Positions 28,282 to 36,235 of a DNA stretch of 64,000 nt are shown in pieces (the stretch's first letter is position 1; each line of letters starts with the position of its first letter). The notes below the pieces were generated by a model. That model saw only the letters and a list, made by a program, of their open reading frames with translations, ran no database searches and was not told the DNA's origin. Both the position numbers and the translations under genes were made by a program. The DNA comes from Bacteroidota bacterium (GTDB lineage Bacteria; Bacteroidota; Bacteroidia; Bacteroidales; B39-G9): contig JADFUR010000019.1 in NCBI GenBank assembly GCA_015222055.1, forward strand, positions 1 through 64,000. The letters run 5' to 3'.

Positions 28282-28307
28282 AAGGCTGTCTAACAACAGA
28301 CAGCCTT
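28282..28307 (-). terminator. Intrinsic terminator after tRNA-His
   Basis: Perfect 10-bp stem AAGGCTGTCT/AGACAGCCTT with loop AACAAC. On the minus strand it ends in eight Ts. It lies 6 bp after the tRNA 3' end. Confidence 0.85.
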
Positions 28308-28313
28308 AAAATG

Positions 28314-28388
28314 GGTGGAAGATGGGGTTCGAACCCACGACTCCCGGAACCACAATCCGGTACTCTAACCAACTGAGCTACATCCACC
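28314..28388 (-). tRNA. tRNA-His (anticodon GTG)
   Basis: Full cloverleaf on the minus strand: D arm with GCTCAGTTGGTTAGAGT, anticodon stem CCGGA/TCCGG around TTGTGGT, and T loop TTCGAAC. The extra 5' G opposite C73 is the histidine identity element. Acceptor position 6-67 is a T-T mismatch. CCA is not encoded in full. Confidence 0.93.
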
Positions 28389-28613
28389 ATTTTGGTGGTG
28401 CAAAGATAATTATTTATTTATATGATTAAAAAAAATCATTAACTATTTTTAATCTTATTTAATAATTTTTACGATTTCCTACAATCATCAATAAAACCAA
28501 CCGTTTTAGCCAAATTTAAAGTGTTGTTTTCAATCTCAATACCGATTAATAAAAAATACTTTGTTACTTTGTACTAATAAAAATTAAATTTGTAGAAAAA
28601 AAAACGATCTCAA

Positions 28614-29948
28614 TTGAAACTAAATAAATATATCAATAACATATCTGGACTTCAAATTTCACAATTAATTAGATTTGTAACTCTCTTTTTAATTGGGGTG
28701 ATTTTTACAAAAACAGAGCTGACAATAACTGATATTGGTGCTTATGAAAAATTACTGTTTATCGCAAGTGCTGTAAGTTTTTTTTGGATCTCGGGCTTAA
28801 CTCAGTCGTTTTTACCACTATACGGCAATAATAAAACTTTTAACAAAGCCCGGGCGATAAATAATGAGAAATCACCCGAATTTTTTAATGCTTTTTTACT
28901 CATTGCTTTTTTAAGTGTTTTGTCGTTCTTTTTTGTATTAATTTTCAAAACATATCTTTCTCAACTATTTAATAATTCAGAACCTATAAAGCATTTTAAT
29001 TTATTGTTAATATATATTTTAATTAGCAATCCTTCATATTTTATTACCTATTTCTATTTATTAAAAAACAAGCCAAAAAAAATTATTCAATATTCATTTG
29101 TTTCTTTTTCATTGCAGCTTTTATTTGTTGCCTTGCCTTCTGTTTTGGGATATAGCATTGAATACTGCTTGTGGGGTTTAATATTAATTTCTGCACTTAG
29201 AATAATTTGGTTATTATTATTTTTGAAAAGATATGCCAAGTTTGTTATCTCATACAAATTTATTCATGAACATATTCATTTAGCATACCCTTTAATATTA
29301 AGTTCATTACTGAGTGGATCGGCAAAATATATTGATGGTTTTTTGGTGTCATATTATTACGATTCTGCCAAATTTGCAATTTTCCAATATGGTGCTCGTG
29401 AGTTCCCTTTGGTTGTTATTCTTGCCAATGCTTTTAGTAATGCAATGATCCCTGAATTTTCGGGAAAAATAAATTTATCCTCTTCGCTGAGAATGATTAA
29501 AAATAAGTCGAAACAATTTATGCACTTTCTATTCCCTGTTACTATAATTTTGTTGTTTATTAGTATATGGCTATATCCGATTATTTTTAATGAAAATTTT
29601 GTTCAGAGTGCTTATATTTTTAATATATACTTATTGTTGATTGTGAGTAGAATGGTATTTCCCCAAACAATTTTAATCGGTTTAAAGCGTAGTAAAATCA
29701 TCCTTACAGGCTCATTTTTAGAAATAATTATTAACATTACATTAAGTATATTGTTCATTAATTTGTGGGGATTAATTGGAGTTGCAATTGCGACTGTTGT
29801 TGCATATTTTTTCGAAAAACTACTTTTAGTTTACTTAGTTTATAAAAAACTAAACATTTTACCAACTCACTATATTCCTGTTAAGCTTCATTTTATTTAT
29901 TCATTTATAACTTTTTTGGCATATTTTATTGTGATTTACTATTTATAA
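28614..29948 (+). CDS. Polysaccharide flippase-like membrane protein (MATE/Wzx-type)
   Basis: 444 residues with about 12-14 hydrophobic segments in the MATE/Wzx arrangement. The opening INNISGLQISQLIRFVTLFLIGVIF is typical of lipid-linked oligosaccharide flippases, and LSGSAKYIDGFLVSYYYDS in the middle resembles the same family. Substrate unknown; there are no glycosyltransferases nearby. The start is TTG at 28614 as no ATG is available. Its stop overlaps the convergent gene's stop region. Confidence 0.75.
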   Translation: MKLNKYINNISGLQISQLIRFVTLFLIGVIFTKTELTITDIGAYEKLLFIASAVSFFWISGLTQSFLPLYGNNKTFNKARAINNEKSPEFFNAFLLIAFLSVLSFFFVLIFKTYLSQLFNNSEPIKHFNLLLIYILISNPSYFITYFYLLKNKPKKIIQYSFVSFSLQLLFVALPSVLGYSIEYCLWGLILISALRIIWLLLFLKRYAKFVISYKFIHEHIHLAYPLILSSLLSGSAKYIDGFLVSYYYDSAKFAIFQYGAREFPLVVILANAFSNAMIPEFSGKINLSSSLRMIKNKSKQFMHFLFPVTIILLFISIWLYPIIFNENFVQSAYIFNIYLLLIVSRMVFPQTILIGLKRSKIILTGSFLEIIINITLSILFINLWGLIGVAIATVVAYFFEKLLLVYLVYKKLNILPTHYIPVKLHFIYSFITFLAYFIVIYYL

Positions 29949-30479
29949 ACCTTTGTAACGTGCTACCCACGAGGGGTCTTCAATAAGTTGCAGAAGTTTA
30001 AAGGCATTTTCCCCATAGCAATAACTAAACATGTTATAAATACCAAATTTATTTAATTCAAGCATTTGTCCATTAGAGGGAATAGATTCTTTATTAGCCC
30101 ACCCAAGAATTTTTCTTTGACTGTATGGTTGCTCAGAATACCTTAGCTTCCATATTTCACCAAGTGTAGCTGGTGTTATATTATATTTTTTGAAAAAACT
30201 TTCTTTTTTGGGATTAGCTTTTGACACTTGCATACCCATTGACTGAAGAATAAATGTATCTTTGGATATAGAAGTAATCTTTTTGCTACCGTCTCGCAGT
30301 TCTCTTACAATAACAAATGTAATTAATGAGCCATTAAGAGTTGGAACCAGACTAAATCCAAAAAAATTATGCACCCTTTGTTTCGTAGTATCATCTTTCA
30401 CCTTTGGTACTAGTATTTGTGAAAACGTAGTCAGCATAAAAGCATTGACAAATAAATATATAAAAAATATTTTTTTCAT
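29943..30479 (-). CDS. Secreted protein of unknown function
   Basis: 178 residues with a signal peptide (MKKIFFIYLFVNAFMLTTFSQ) and no lipobox. I recognise no domain: the body is mixed alpha/beta with a central ITFVIVREL, and a C-terminal part SQRKILGWANKESIPSNGQM. The start at 30479 gives a clean signal peptide; an ATG ten codons earlier does not. It lies beyond the terminator at 30649-30674, so it is a separate unit from the large operon upstream. Confidence 0.6.
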   Translation of the reverse strand: MKKIFFIYLFVNAFMLTTFSQILVPKVKDDTTKQRVHNFFGFSLVPTLNGSLITFVIVRELRDGSKKITSISKDTFILQSMGMQVSKANPKKESFFKKYNITPATLGEIWKLRYSEQPYSQRKILGWANKESIPSNGQMLELNKFGIYNMFSYCYGENAFKLLQLIEDPSWVARYKGL

Positions 30480-30648
30480 ATTTAAAGATTTCAATAATTT
30501 ACGTAGCATTATTCTAATTTTATTTAAAATATAAATTTCTTATTAATCGACTTCGCAAAAATTCACAACTCTTATCAAATTTAAACAATTTATATTTTAT
30601 TTTCAATTAAAATATATTCGTGCGATTATGTTCTTTTCACAAACAAAA

Positions 30649-30674
30649 AAGGTGTTACATTTATGCAACACCTT
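30649..30674 (-). terminator. Terminator ending the signalling operon
   Basis: Stem AAGGTGTT/AACACCTT extended by three further pairs after one mismatch (12 positions), two-base loop. On the minus strand it is followed by six Ts. It lies 23 bp after the stop of the 143-residue protein and separates it from the secreted orphan below. Confidence 0.8.
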
Positions 30675-30696
30675 GAAAAAATATCTAATTACTAAA

Positions 30697-31128
30697 TTAT
30701 TTTACATTCATAAAGGATAAAATTGCAACCGCAGCACCTTGTTTCCCGTTTTTAAATGATACCGCAATATTATATACTCCAGTCTTCTGACATTGAAAAC
30801 CAAAAGCCCTCATAAGAGTGCCATCACTTTTTTTATTTGACCCTAAAAGTTTACTGTGATCAAATAATTTCATTACTGCTTTACCTTCATAACCAGCAGC
30901 ATCACATATATTAAGCTGATAAATTGTTCCTTTATTAAGTATAACAGAAAATTTTGTTGATGGTGATGGTTTTACAGAACTCTGCTGCAATTTTACTTTA
31001 AAATCTTTAAGATAAGTTGAATTCCCAATATCTAAAGCACAAACATTTACTAATTCATCGCTCTGTGAATAAATATTATTATTAAATAAGAATAATGTTA
31101 GAATTATATAAAAAATTATTCTTTTCAT
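30697..31128 (-). CDS. Small secreted protein, possibly beta-sandwich
   Basis: 143 residues with a signal peptide (to about IYSQ). The body has strands resembling PPC-type or jelly-roll domains, with TGVYNIAVSFKNGKQGAAVAI at the C-terminus, and two well-spaced cysteines. No known family is certain. It follows the lipoprotein gene by one base and is the last gene before the terminator, so it is probably translated with it. Confidence 0.55.
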   Translation of the reverse strand: MKRIIFYIILTLFLFNNNIYSQSDELVNVCALDIGNSTYLKDFKVKLQQSSVKPSPSTKFSVILNKGTIYQLNICDAAGYEGKAVMKLFDHSKLLGSNKKSDGTLMRAFGFQCQKTGVYNIAVSFKNGKQGAAVAILSFMNVK

Positions 31129-31129
31129 A

Positions 31130-32041
31130 TTACAAATTAATTAATTTATTACGTACTTCTTCAATAATGTTTGTAATGTTTATTAACTGTTCGTTACTAA
31201 TTTCAACATGACTTTCATCGTTAGGTATAATAACTAACATTCCGTTAATTTCTTTTGACTGAGGTTCTCCAACAGTATAAGTTATCTTTACATCTTTATA
31301 ACTTTTTTTAATTTTTTCAACATCTTTCACTAATTCGTAAAAATGTTTATCGCTTTGATAGTTCTTTAAAATAAGTAATATATCATTTAAGATTAATTTC
31401 TGCTCACCTATTCGTTCAACAATTTTACTATTTGGAACAACTTTTGCCACTTGTGTTGAGAAATACATACCCTCAATCCACATTCCAACAACTATTAAAG
31501 AGCTAATGTCACTTCTGTTTGTTTCACGAAGATAAGAATCCATATTATTAAAACTTGAAACAGAAATATACATTAAAGAATCAAGATTTTCATGGTTTAC
31601 TGCCAGTCGTTTTATTGTTGCGAAATCAAAAAACTGTCCAATTTTAAGTTCATCAGAAAGTGTTTTAATAGAAGACATACTGTTCATTACAGAACCTGTT
31701 TTGTCATACATATTTAAATATCCCAAATCAGAACCTAAAATACCTAAATTTAATGCTCTTTTAAAATTAGTATTAAGTTTATCAATACGTTTAACATCAC
31801 AAAGATATTTCTTTGAGAAAGGAACTCCTGTTTCTTTTAGCAATGCGGCCATTTCGACAGGTGACGAAATATTTTCGATAATGTCTTCCATCGCTTCTTC
31901 TGAAATCATCAACGGTTTATCGTCAAAAATAGAATCCGGAATTTCAATATCTTCACCAATATTGTCGTCGCTATTGCTTGTGTTATTGCATGATGCAACA
32001 ACCAAACAAATAATAATTAAATAAAATAATTTCCTAAACAT
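31130..32041 (-). CDS. Lipoprotein of unknown function, helical
   Basis: 303 residues with a lipoprotein signal peptide (LIIICLVVASC; lipid Cys near 18), then an acidic linker and a mostly helical domain. I do not recognise the family. Conserved-looking blocks are VEMAALLKETGVPFSKKYLC and LRETNRSDISSLIVVGMWIEGMY. It lies 64 bp after the ABC transporter gene; the gap holds an AT-rich hairpin (32081-32101) followed by a T-rich stretch, which might lower expression of this gene and the next. Confidence 0.6.
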   Translation of the reverse strand: MFRKLFYLIIICLVVASCNNTSNSDDNIGEDIEIPDSIFDDKPLMISEEAMEDIIENISSPVEMAALLKETGVPFSKKYLCDVKRIDKLNTNFKRALNLGILGSDLGYLNMYDKTGSVMNSMSSIKTLSDELKIGQFFDFATIKRLAVNHENLDSLMYISVSSFNNMDSYLRETNRSDISSLIVVGMWIEGMYFSTQVAKVVPNSKIVERIGEQKLILNDILLILKNYQSDKHFYELVKDVEKIKKSYKDVKITYTVGEPQSKEINGMLVIIPNDESHVEISNEQLINITNIIEEVRNKLINL

Positions 32042-32105
32042 AAGTCAAGAATGATTTTAAACATAAAAGTAGAAAAAAATTTCTTAATAAAAAATTAAGA
32101 AGTTA

Positions 32106-35100
32106 TTATTTTGAAAAAATATTTAATGCTTTTCTTAATAAATTGTAATAAAGAACTATATATAGAAGCAAAGACATTAACCATATTACTGAAATATCGA
32201 ACCAATAAGTGTCAAAATACATTCCCATAAAATGCTTTCTAGGTGCGTAAAAATGGGCTCTTGCATCAAAAAAATTATTCACAGAAGGATCTTGGTATAT
32301 TGGATCTATTTGTTGTACAAGATGATTTTTTATTCTAATAATTTGATTTTTCTCATATATTTTTTTTACAAGGTTAGATAATGCCTCGTTATGATAAGCA
32401 TTTCTCCTCTTGTTATAATATCCGGGTTTAACATCATCCAAATAATCAATTGTTTTTTCTTTTCTACTACTTGCAACAGAAAACTGTTTAGTATAATGCC
32501 CCAATAATTTATCCAGATAGTCGCTTGTGTTTATTGCAATAAAATTTGAGAATGAATCAATATACAACTTATTAATAAAATCAAATTTTATAGTTTTAAC
32601 ATTCTTCTGTTCTGTTGACAATTCATTTCTTAAAAGTTCAAAATTATTTTCTGTAACATTTCTTATTGAATCATTATTGCTTTTTATTCCTTCCACACAG
32701 TCATCAATAATATCCTTCAATTCGGGAATATAGTAAACCTGTTTAAAATCAGAAACACTAATCTGCTTTTCTAGTTCGTAAAATTGTTTTTCAAATTCAT
32801 TATCTTTAAACTGATATACGGACAATGCCTCGTAAGCCCATCGAGCGGCAATCATTTCGGCAAACATTGGAACCTTATCGCTACTGCCAACAACTTTGTT
32901 TAGTTTATTAAAGCTAAACATTGCACCACCAAGCACCATGTGAGGTATTATTAATAAAGGGAAAAGGATATAGATTGTAACTGCGGAATCGAACGAGGAA
33001 GAAACAATCAAGCCCATCATGCTAGAAAATGCCGATGTAGCAAATATTGCAAACCAATAGACAAAAATCATTCCTCTTATATCTAATATATAATTACCAA
33101 CTAAAACAAAAAGAATTGATTGGATAGCTGAAATCGCCAATAGTATAACTACTTTAGACATGAGATAACTTGAGCGACTAAGATTTAAAAAGGCTTCTCT
33201 TTTTAGGATCTTTCTATCTTTAAAAATTTCTTCGGCACTGACCATAAAACCCAGAAATAGTGCAGTAATTATACACATAAATATATATGGCGGGATATTC
33301 TCGTTTTCTCTAAAAATAAATAAATTTGAATTAGGATCGACAATATATTTAACTGTAAACGCAAGCATAAATGCCAACAACGGAGCTTCCAATAAATTAA
33401 TAAAAACATATTGTTTGTCGGTAATTTTTGAGAGTATATCTCTGAGAGTATATATACGGAATTGACTAAACCAATTTGGTATATTTAATGATTTGGGAGG
33501 GGCTTCTTTTTCATCTTCTTTTTTTCCGTCTTTCTTGTTTTTCTGATAATGATCTTGCCATTCGGGTGGCGATACTTTTCTCTTTCCTGAATATTTACCA
33601 AATTCGTCAACAACTTCGGCATCAATAATATTAAAAATAAGTTCAGGATTTACATTACCACAAGTAGCACATTCTCCAACTTCGCTATTAATTTGAGCAT
33701 CTGCTTGTTTAAAATACTTTACTGCCTCAACAGGATTTCCGTTATAAATTAGATAACCGCCTGTGTCAACAATTATCATTTTATCAAACATTTTATAAAT
33801 ATCTGACGATGGTTGATGTATAACGACAAAAATCAATTTACCTTTTAAAGCTAATTCTCTAAGAAGATCCATCACATGTTCAGAATCACGAGAAGATAAG
33901 CCTGAGGTTGGTTCATCAACAAAAAGTATTGGTGGCTCTCTGATTAATTCAAGGGCAATATTTAATCTTTTTCTTTGTCCACCACTAATGCTTTTGTTAA
34001 GTGGGGAACCAACTTTTAAGTCTTTTAATTCAAGAAGTCCAAGATTTGCTAATGTTTTATCTACAAGTTCAATAATTTCGTCATTAGTAATATTCTTAAA
34101 ACAGAGTTTAGCGTTAAAATAGAGATTTTGGTAAACAGTAAGTTCTTCAACAAGCAAGTCATCCTGAGGGATATAACCTATCACTCCTTCCATTTTCTCT
34201 TCCTCAGTATGTAAATTAACTCCGTTAATAAGAACTTCTCCTTTTGATGGAGCCTCCATTCCTGTTAACACATTTAGCAGTGTTGTTTTACCGGCACCAC
34301 TTGCTCCCATAATACCAACAAGTTCTCCTTGTTTTTCAGAAATATTAATGTCGCGTAATCCAACAGCTCCATTTGGGAAACGAAATTCTACATTATTTAC
34401 ATTATATGAAATTTTAACAGAAGTAATGTCAGACAAAAAATGTGAAACAACATCGCTGTAATAAACGGGTTTACCTTTCGGTAATCGTATAGAACTTCCG
34501 TTAGCAAAAAGATATATTCTTTTATTATTTATAGGTAGTCCATTTAAAAAAATCTCTTGAGAACCAGTATATTTTAAAAAATATAAATCGACACTTTTTA
34601 TTTGTAATATAAAAATATTTTTATCGAGTGCTTCTGTTTGTATATGTTTAGAATTTTGATAACGATCTTGATTATCGTTAATAATTAGAATGCTACTTGC
34701 ATCAAGTTTGTCAGTTTCATTTTCAATAACAAAAGCTTCAACACTTTTAAATTCTTCATTTGGCATATTGAAAACTTCGGCTACTGTATTAATAATAGCA
34801 ACTCTTTGATCGGTAAATTTTCTATCGGCATTAACAAGTTCAAAAACTCTAACAAGAACAACGGCTTTTTGTTGTTGGTTAAGTTTTTTGTTAATTTTTT
34901 TACAGATTCCTAATATTCGAACAGAATCTTTTACAGAGGTAAGTTTTTTTTTATTGTTATTTTTTTGTTCACTTATATCTTGATTTTTATCAATACCTGC
35001 ATATTTATAAAAAAAATCAAGATATTCTTCAACGGTTTCAGCATTTAATTGTTGAGTCAAAAAAGTTTTGACATAGGCAATTTCATTAGCTTCAACACCA

Positions 35101-35162
35101 TCGTCTTGTTTAGCAATTATTGCAAATAATTGCATCAGAGCTTTTAATATTTCTTCACTCAT
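32106..35162 (-). CDS. TerB / FHA-like / ABCG-type fusion transporter
   Basis: 1018 residues. The order is a TerB-like helical domain (1-140; LFAIIAKQDDGVEANEIAYV), a beta-rich FHA-like segment (about 150-245), an ABCG-type ATPase (about 255-470; Walker A GIMGASGAGKTT, signature SISGGQRKR, Walker B ILFVDEPTSGLS), a linker with CATCG, membrane helices from about 590 to 780, a long soluble insert (about 800-985) and a final helix. Substrate unknown. FHA-like domains bind phosphothreonine in other proteins, so regulation by the upstream kinase/phosphatase pair is conceivable. 53 bp from siaC. Confidence 0.8.
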   Translation of the reverse strand: MSEEILKALMQLFAIIAKQDDGVEANEIAYVKTFLTQQLNAETVEEYLDFFYKYAGIDKNQDISEQKNNNKKKLTSVKDSVRILGICKKINKKLNQQQKAVVLVRVFELVNADRKFTDQRVAIINTVAEVFNMPNEEFKSVEAFVIENETDKLDASSILIINDNQDRYQNSKHIQTEALDKNIFILQIKSVDLYFLKYTGSQEIFLNGLPINNKRIYLFANGSSIRLPKGKPVYYSDVVSHFLSDITSVKISYNVNNVEFRFPNGAVGLRDINISEKQGELVGIMGASGAGKTTLLNVLTGMEAPSKGEVLINGVNLHTEEEKMEGVIGYIPQDDLLVEELTVYQNLYFNAKLCFKNITNDEIIELVDKTLANLGLLELKDLKVGSPLNKSISGGQRKRLNIALELIREPPILFVDEPTSGLSSRDSEHVMDLLRELALKGKLIFVVIHQPSSDIYKMFDKMIIVDTGGYLIYNGNPVEAVKYFKQADAQINSEVGECATCGNVNPELIFNIIDAEVVDEFGKYSGKRKVSPPEWQDHYQKNKKDGKKEDEKEAPPKSLNIPNWFSQFRIYTLRDILSKITDKQYVFINLLEAPLLAFMLAFTVKYIVDPNSNLFIFRENENIPPYIFMCIITALFLGFMVSAEEIFKDRKILKREAFLNLSRSSYLMSKVVILLAISAIQSILFVLVGNYILDIRGMIFVYWFAIFATSAFSSMMGLIVSSSFDSAVTIYILFPLLIIPHMVLGGAMFSFNKLNKVVGSSDKVPMFAEMIAARWAYEALSVYQFKDNEFEKQFYELEKQISVSDFKQVYYIPELKDIIDDCVEGIKSNNDSIRNVTENNFELLRNELSTEQKNVKTIKFDFINKLYIDSFSNFIAINTSDYLDKLLGHYTKQFSVASSRKEKTIDYLDDVKPGYYNKRRNAYHNEALSNLVKKIYEKNQIIRIKNHLVQQIDPIYQDPSVNNFFDARAHFYAPRKHFMGMYFDTYWFDISVIWLMSLLLYIVLYYNLLRKALNIFSK

Positions 35163-35215
35163 TCTACCACTTCAATTAATAAAGACGAAATAATACTTAA
35201 AAAATAATCAGAGAA

Positions 35216-35599
35216 TTAATCAAGAGAATAACTCACTTGTTCGAAAGGTACTTCAACAATGTCAGCGTACTCTTCGCCTGCTTCTTCCATATCCTCATCA
35301 TCATCTGGGAAATGCCAACGAACAAGAACATCTTTTCCTGCTTCATACATTTCTTCCAATTTGAGAAGAATATCAAGAATCAGTTTTGATGAAGCGGTAT
35401 TAAAATAAACAAGTTTAAAATCAAAAATTGTTTTTTTATTTGTTTCTTCAGCGTAATCGTCAAACCAATCAAGTATAGGCTCATAAAAAGATGCAACATC
35501 TTCCGGTAATGAACGACCCGAAATTTCGAATATGTTATTATTAGCATCTAAAATTACATTAGGTGTATCGTCGGTTCCAATAATTTTTATAACTTCCAT
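35216..35599 (-). CDS. SiaC-like (DUF1987) phosphoprotein
   Basis: 127 residues of the DUF1987 family: PNVILDANNNIFEISGRSLPE at the start, FYEPILDWFDDY, and the YFNTASSK block. In Pseudomonas SiaC a threonine in this block is phosphorylated by SiaB and freed by SiaA, switching binding of partners; Thr within FNTASS fits. Its target here is unknown as no SiaD diguanylate cyclase is in the operon. 12 bp after siaB. The acidic tail DDDEDMEEAGEEY is unusual. Confidence 0.88.
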   Translation of the reverse strand: MEVIKIIGTDDTPNVILDANNNIFEISGRSLPEDVASFYEPILDWFDDYAEETNKKTIFDFKLVYFNTASSKLILDILLKLEEMYEAGKDVLVRWHFPDDDEDMEEAGEEYADIVEVPFEQVSYSLD

Positions 35600-35611
35600 A
35601 ATTAATTATTA

Positions 35612-36193
35612 TTAAATATTTTTAGAAATGGTTGAAGTAAGAACAAAAAATGAATAGTCATCGTTAAGAGACAAAAAATTAAAATTCAATTTATTACCAG
35701 TCTTTTTGGCAATATCAATAAATCCTAAGCCAGCACCACCTTTTTGGGTTAATCGGCCTTCTTTTATTTGTTTTTTATAAAATAGCTTAAGTCCTTCTTT
35801 ATCAAGATTATTTATTTTAGTTAATTGATTTCTAATGCTTTCTACATTAGATCTACTAATAACATTTCCTGTTGTAATACGATATGTGTCATTATTTTTT
35901 CCCAGTATAAAAACGCCCCTGCCTTCTTTCCTTTGATTTTCTGTATCTAAATGATCTGAATGTTTACTAATATTTTGTAAACTTTCAACCATAACATGAA
36001 AAACTTTTTTTTGAATGGATGTTGGTTCTTCATCAATTTCCATATTTGTTTCAGTTAATGAGGTAAAAGCTTTAATTATTTGGTGCGTTATTTCTCCCTC
36101 ATAAACTAAATTAATTTTATATTCTTTCACTGTTTTATAAAAGCTATAAGCAAATGCAAGAAAATCTTTAATGTCAGTTTTATTATCGTCCAT
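35612..36193 (-). CDS. SiaB-like protein kinase (GHKL fold)
   Basis: 193 residues. The N-box FHVMVESLQNISKHSD and the G-box GGAGLGFIDIAKKTG are intact and mark a GHKL-type ATPase of the SiaB group (DUF6272). The expected role is phosphorylating the neighbouring SiaC-like protein. The opening YKINLVYEGEITHQIIKA is characteristic. It lies between siaC (12 bp downstream) and the SiaA-like phosphatase (42 bp upstream). Confidence 0.85.
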   Translation of the reverse strand: MDDNKTDIKDFLAFAYSFYKTVKEYKINLVYEGEITHQIIKAFTSLTETNMEIDEEPTSIQKKVFHVMVESLQNISKHSDHLDTENQRKEGRGVFILGKNNDTYRITTGNVISRSNVESIRNQLTKINNLDKEGLKLFYKKQIKEGRLTQKGGAGLGFIDIAKKTGNKLNFNFLSLNDDYSFFVLTSTISKNI

Positions 36194-36235
36194 AAGATAA
36201 AATTAATAATAATTTATTATTCAAATATAATGAAG

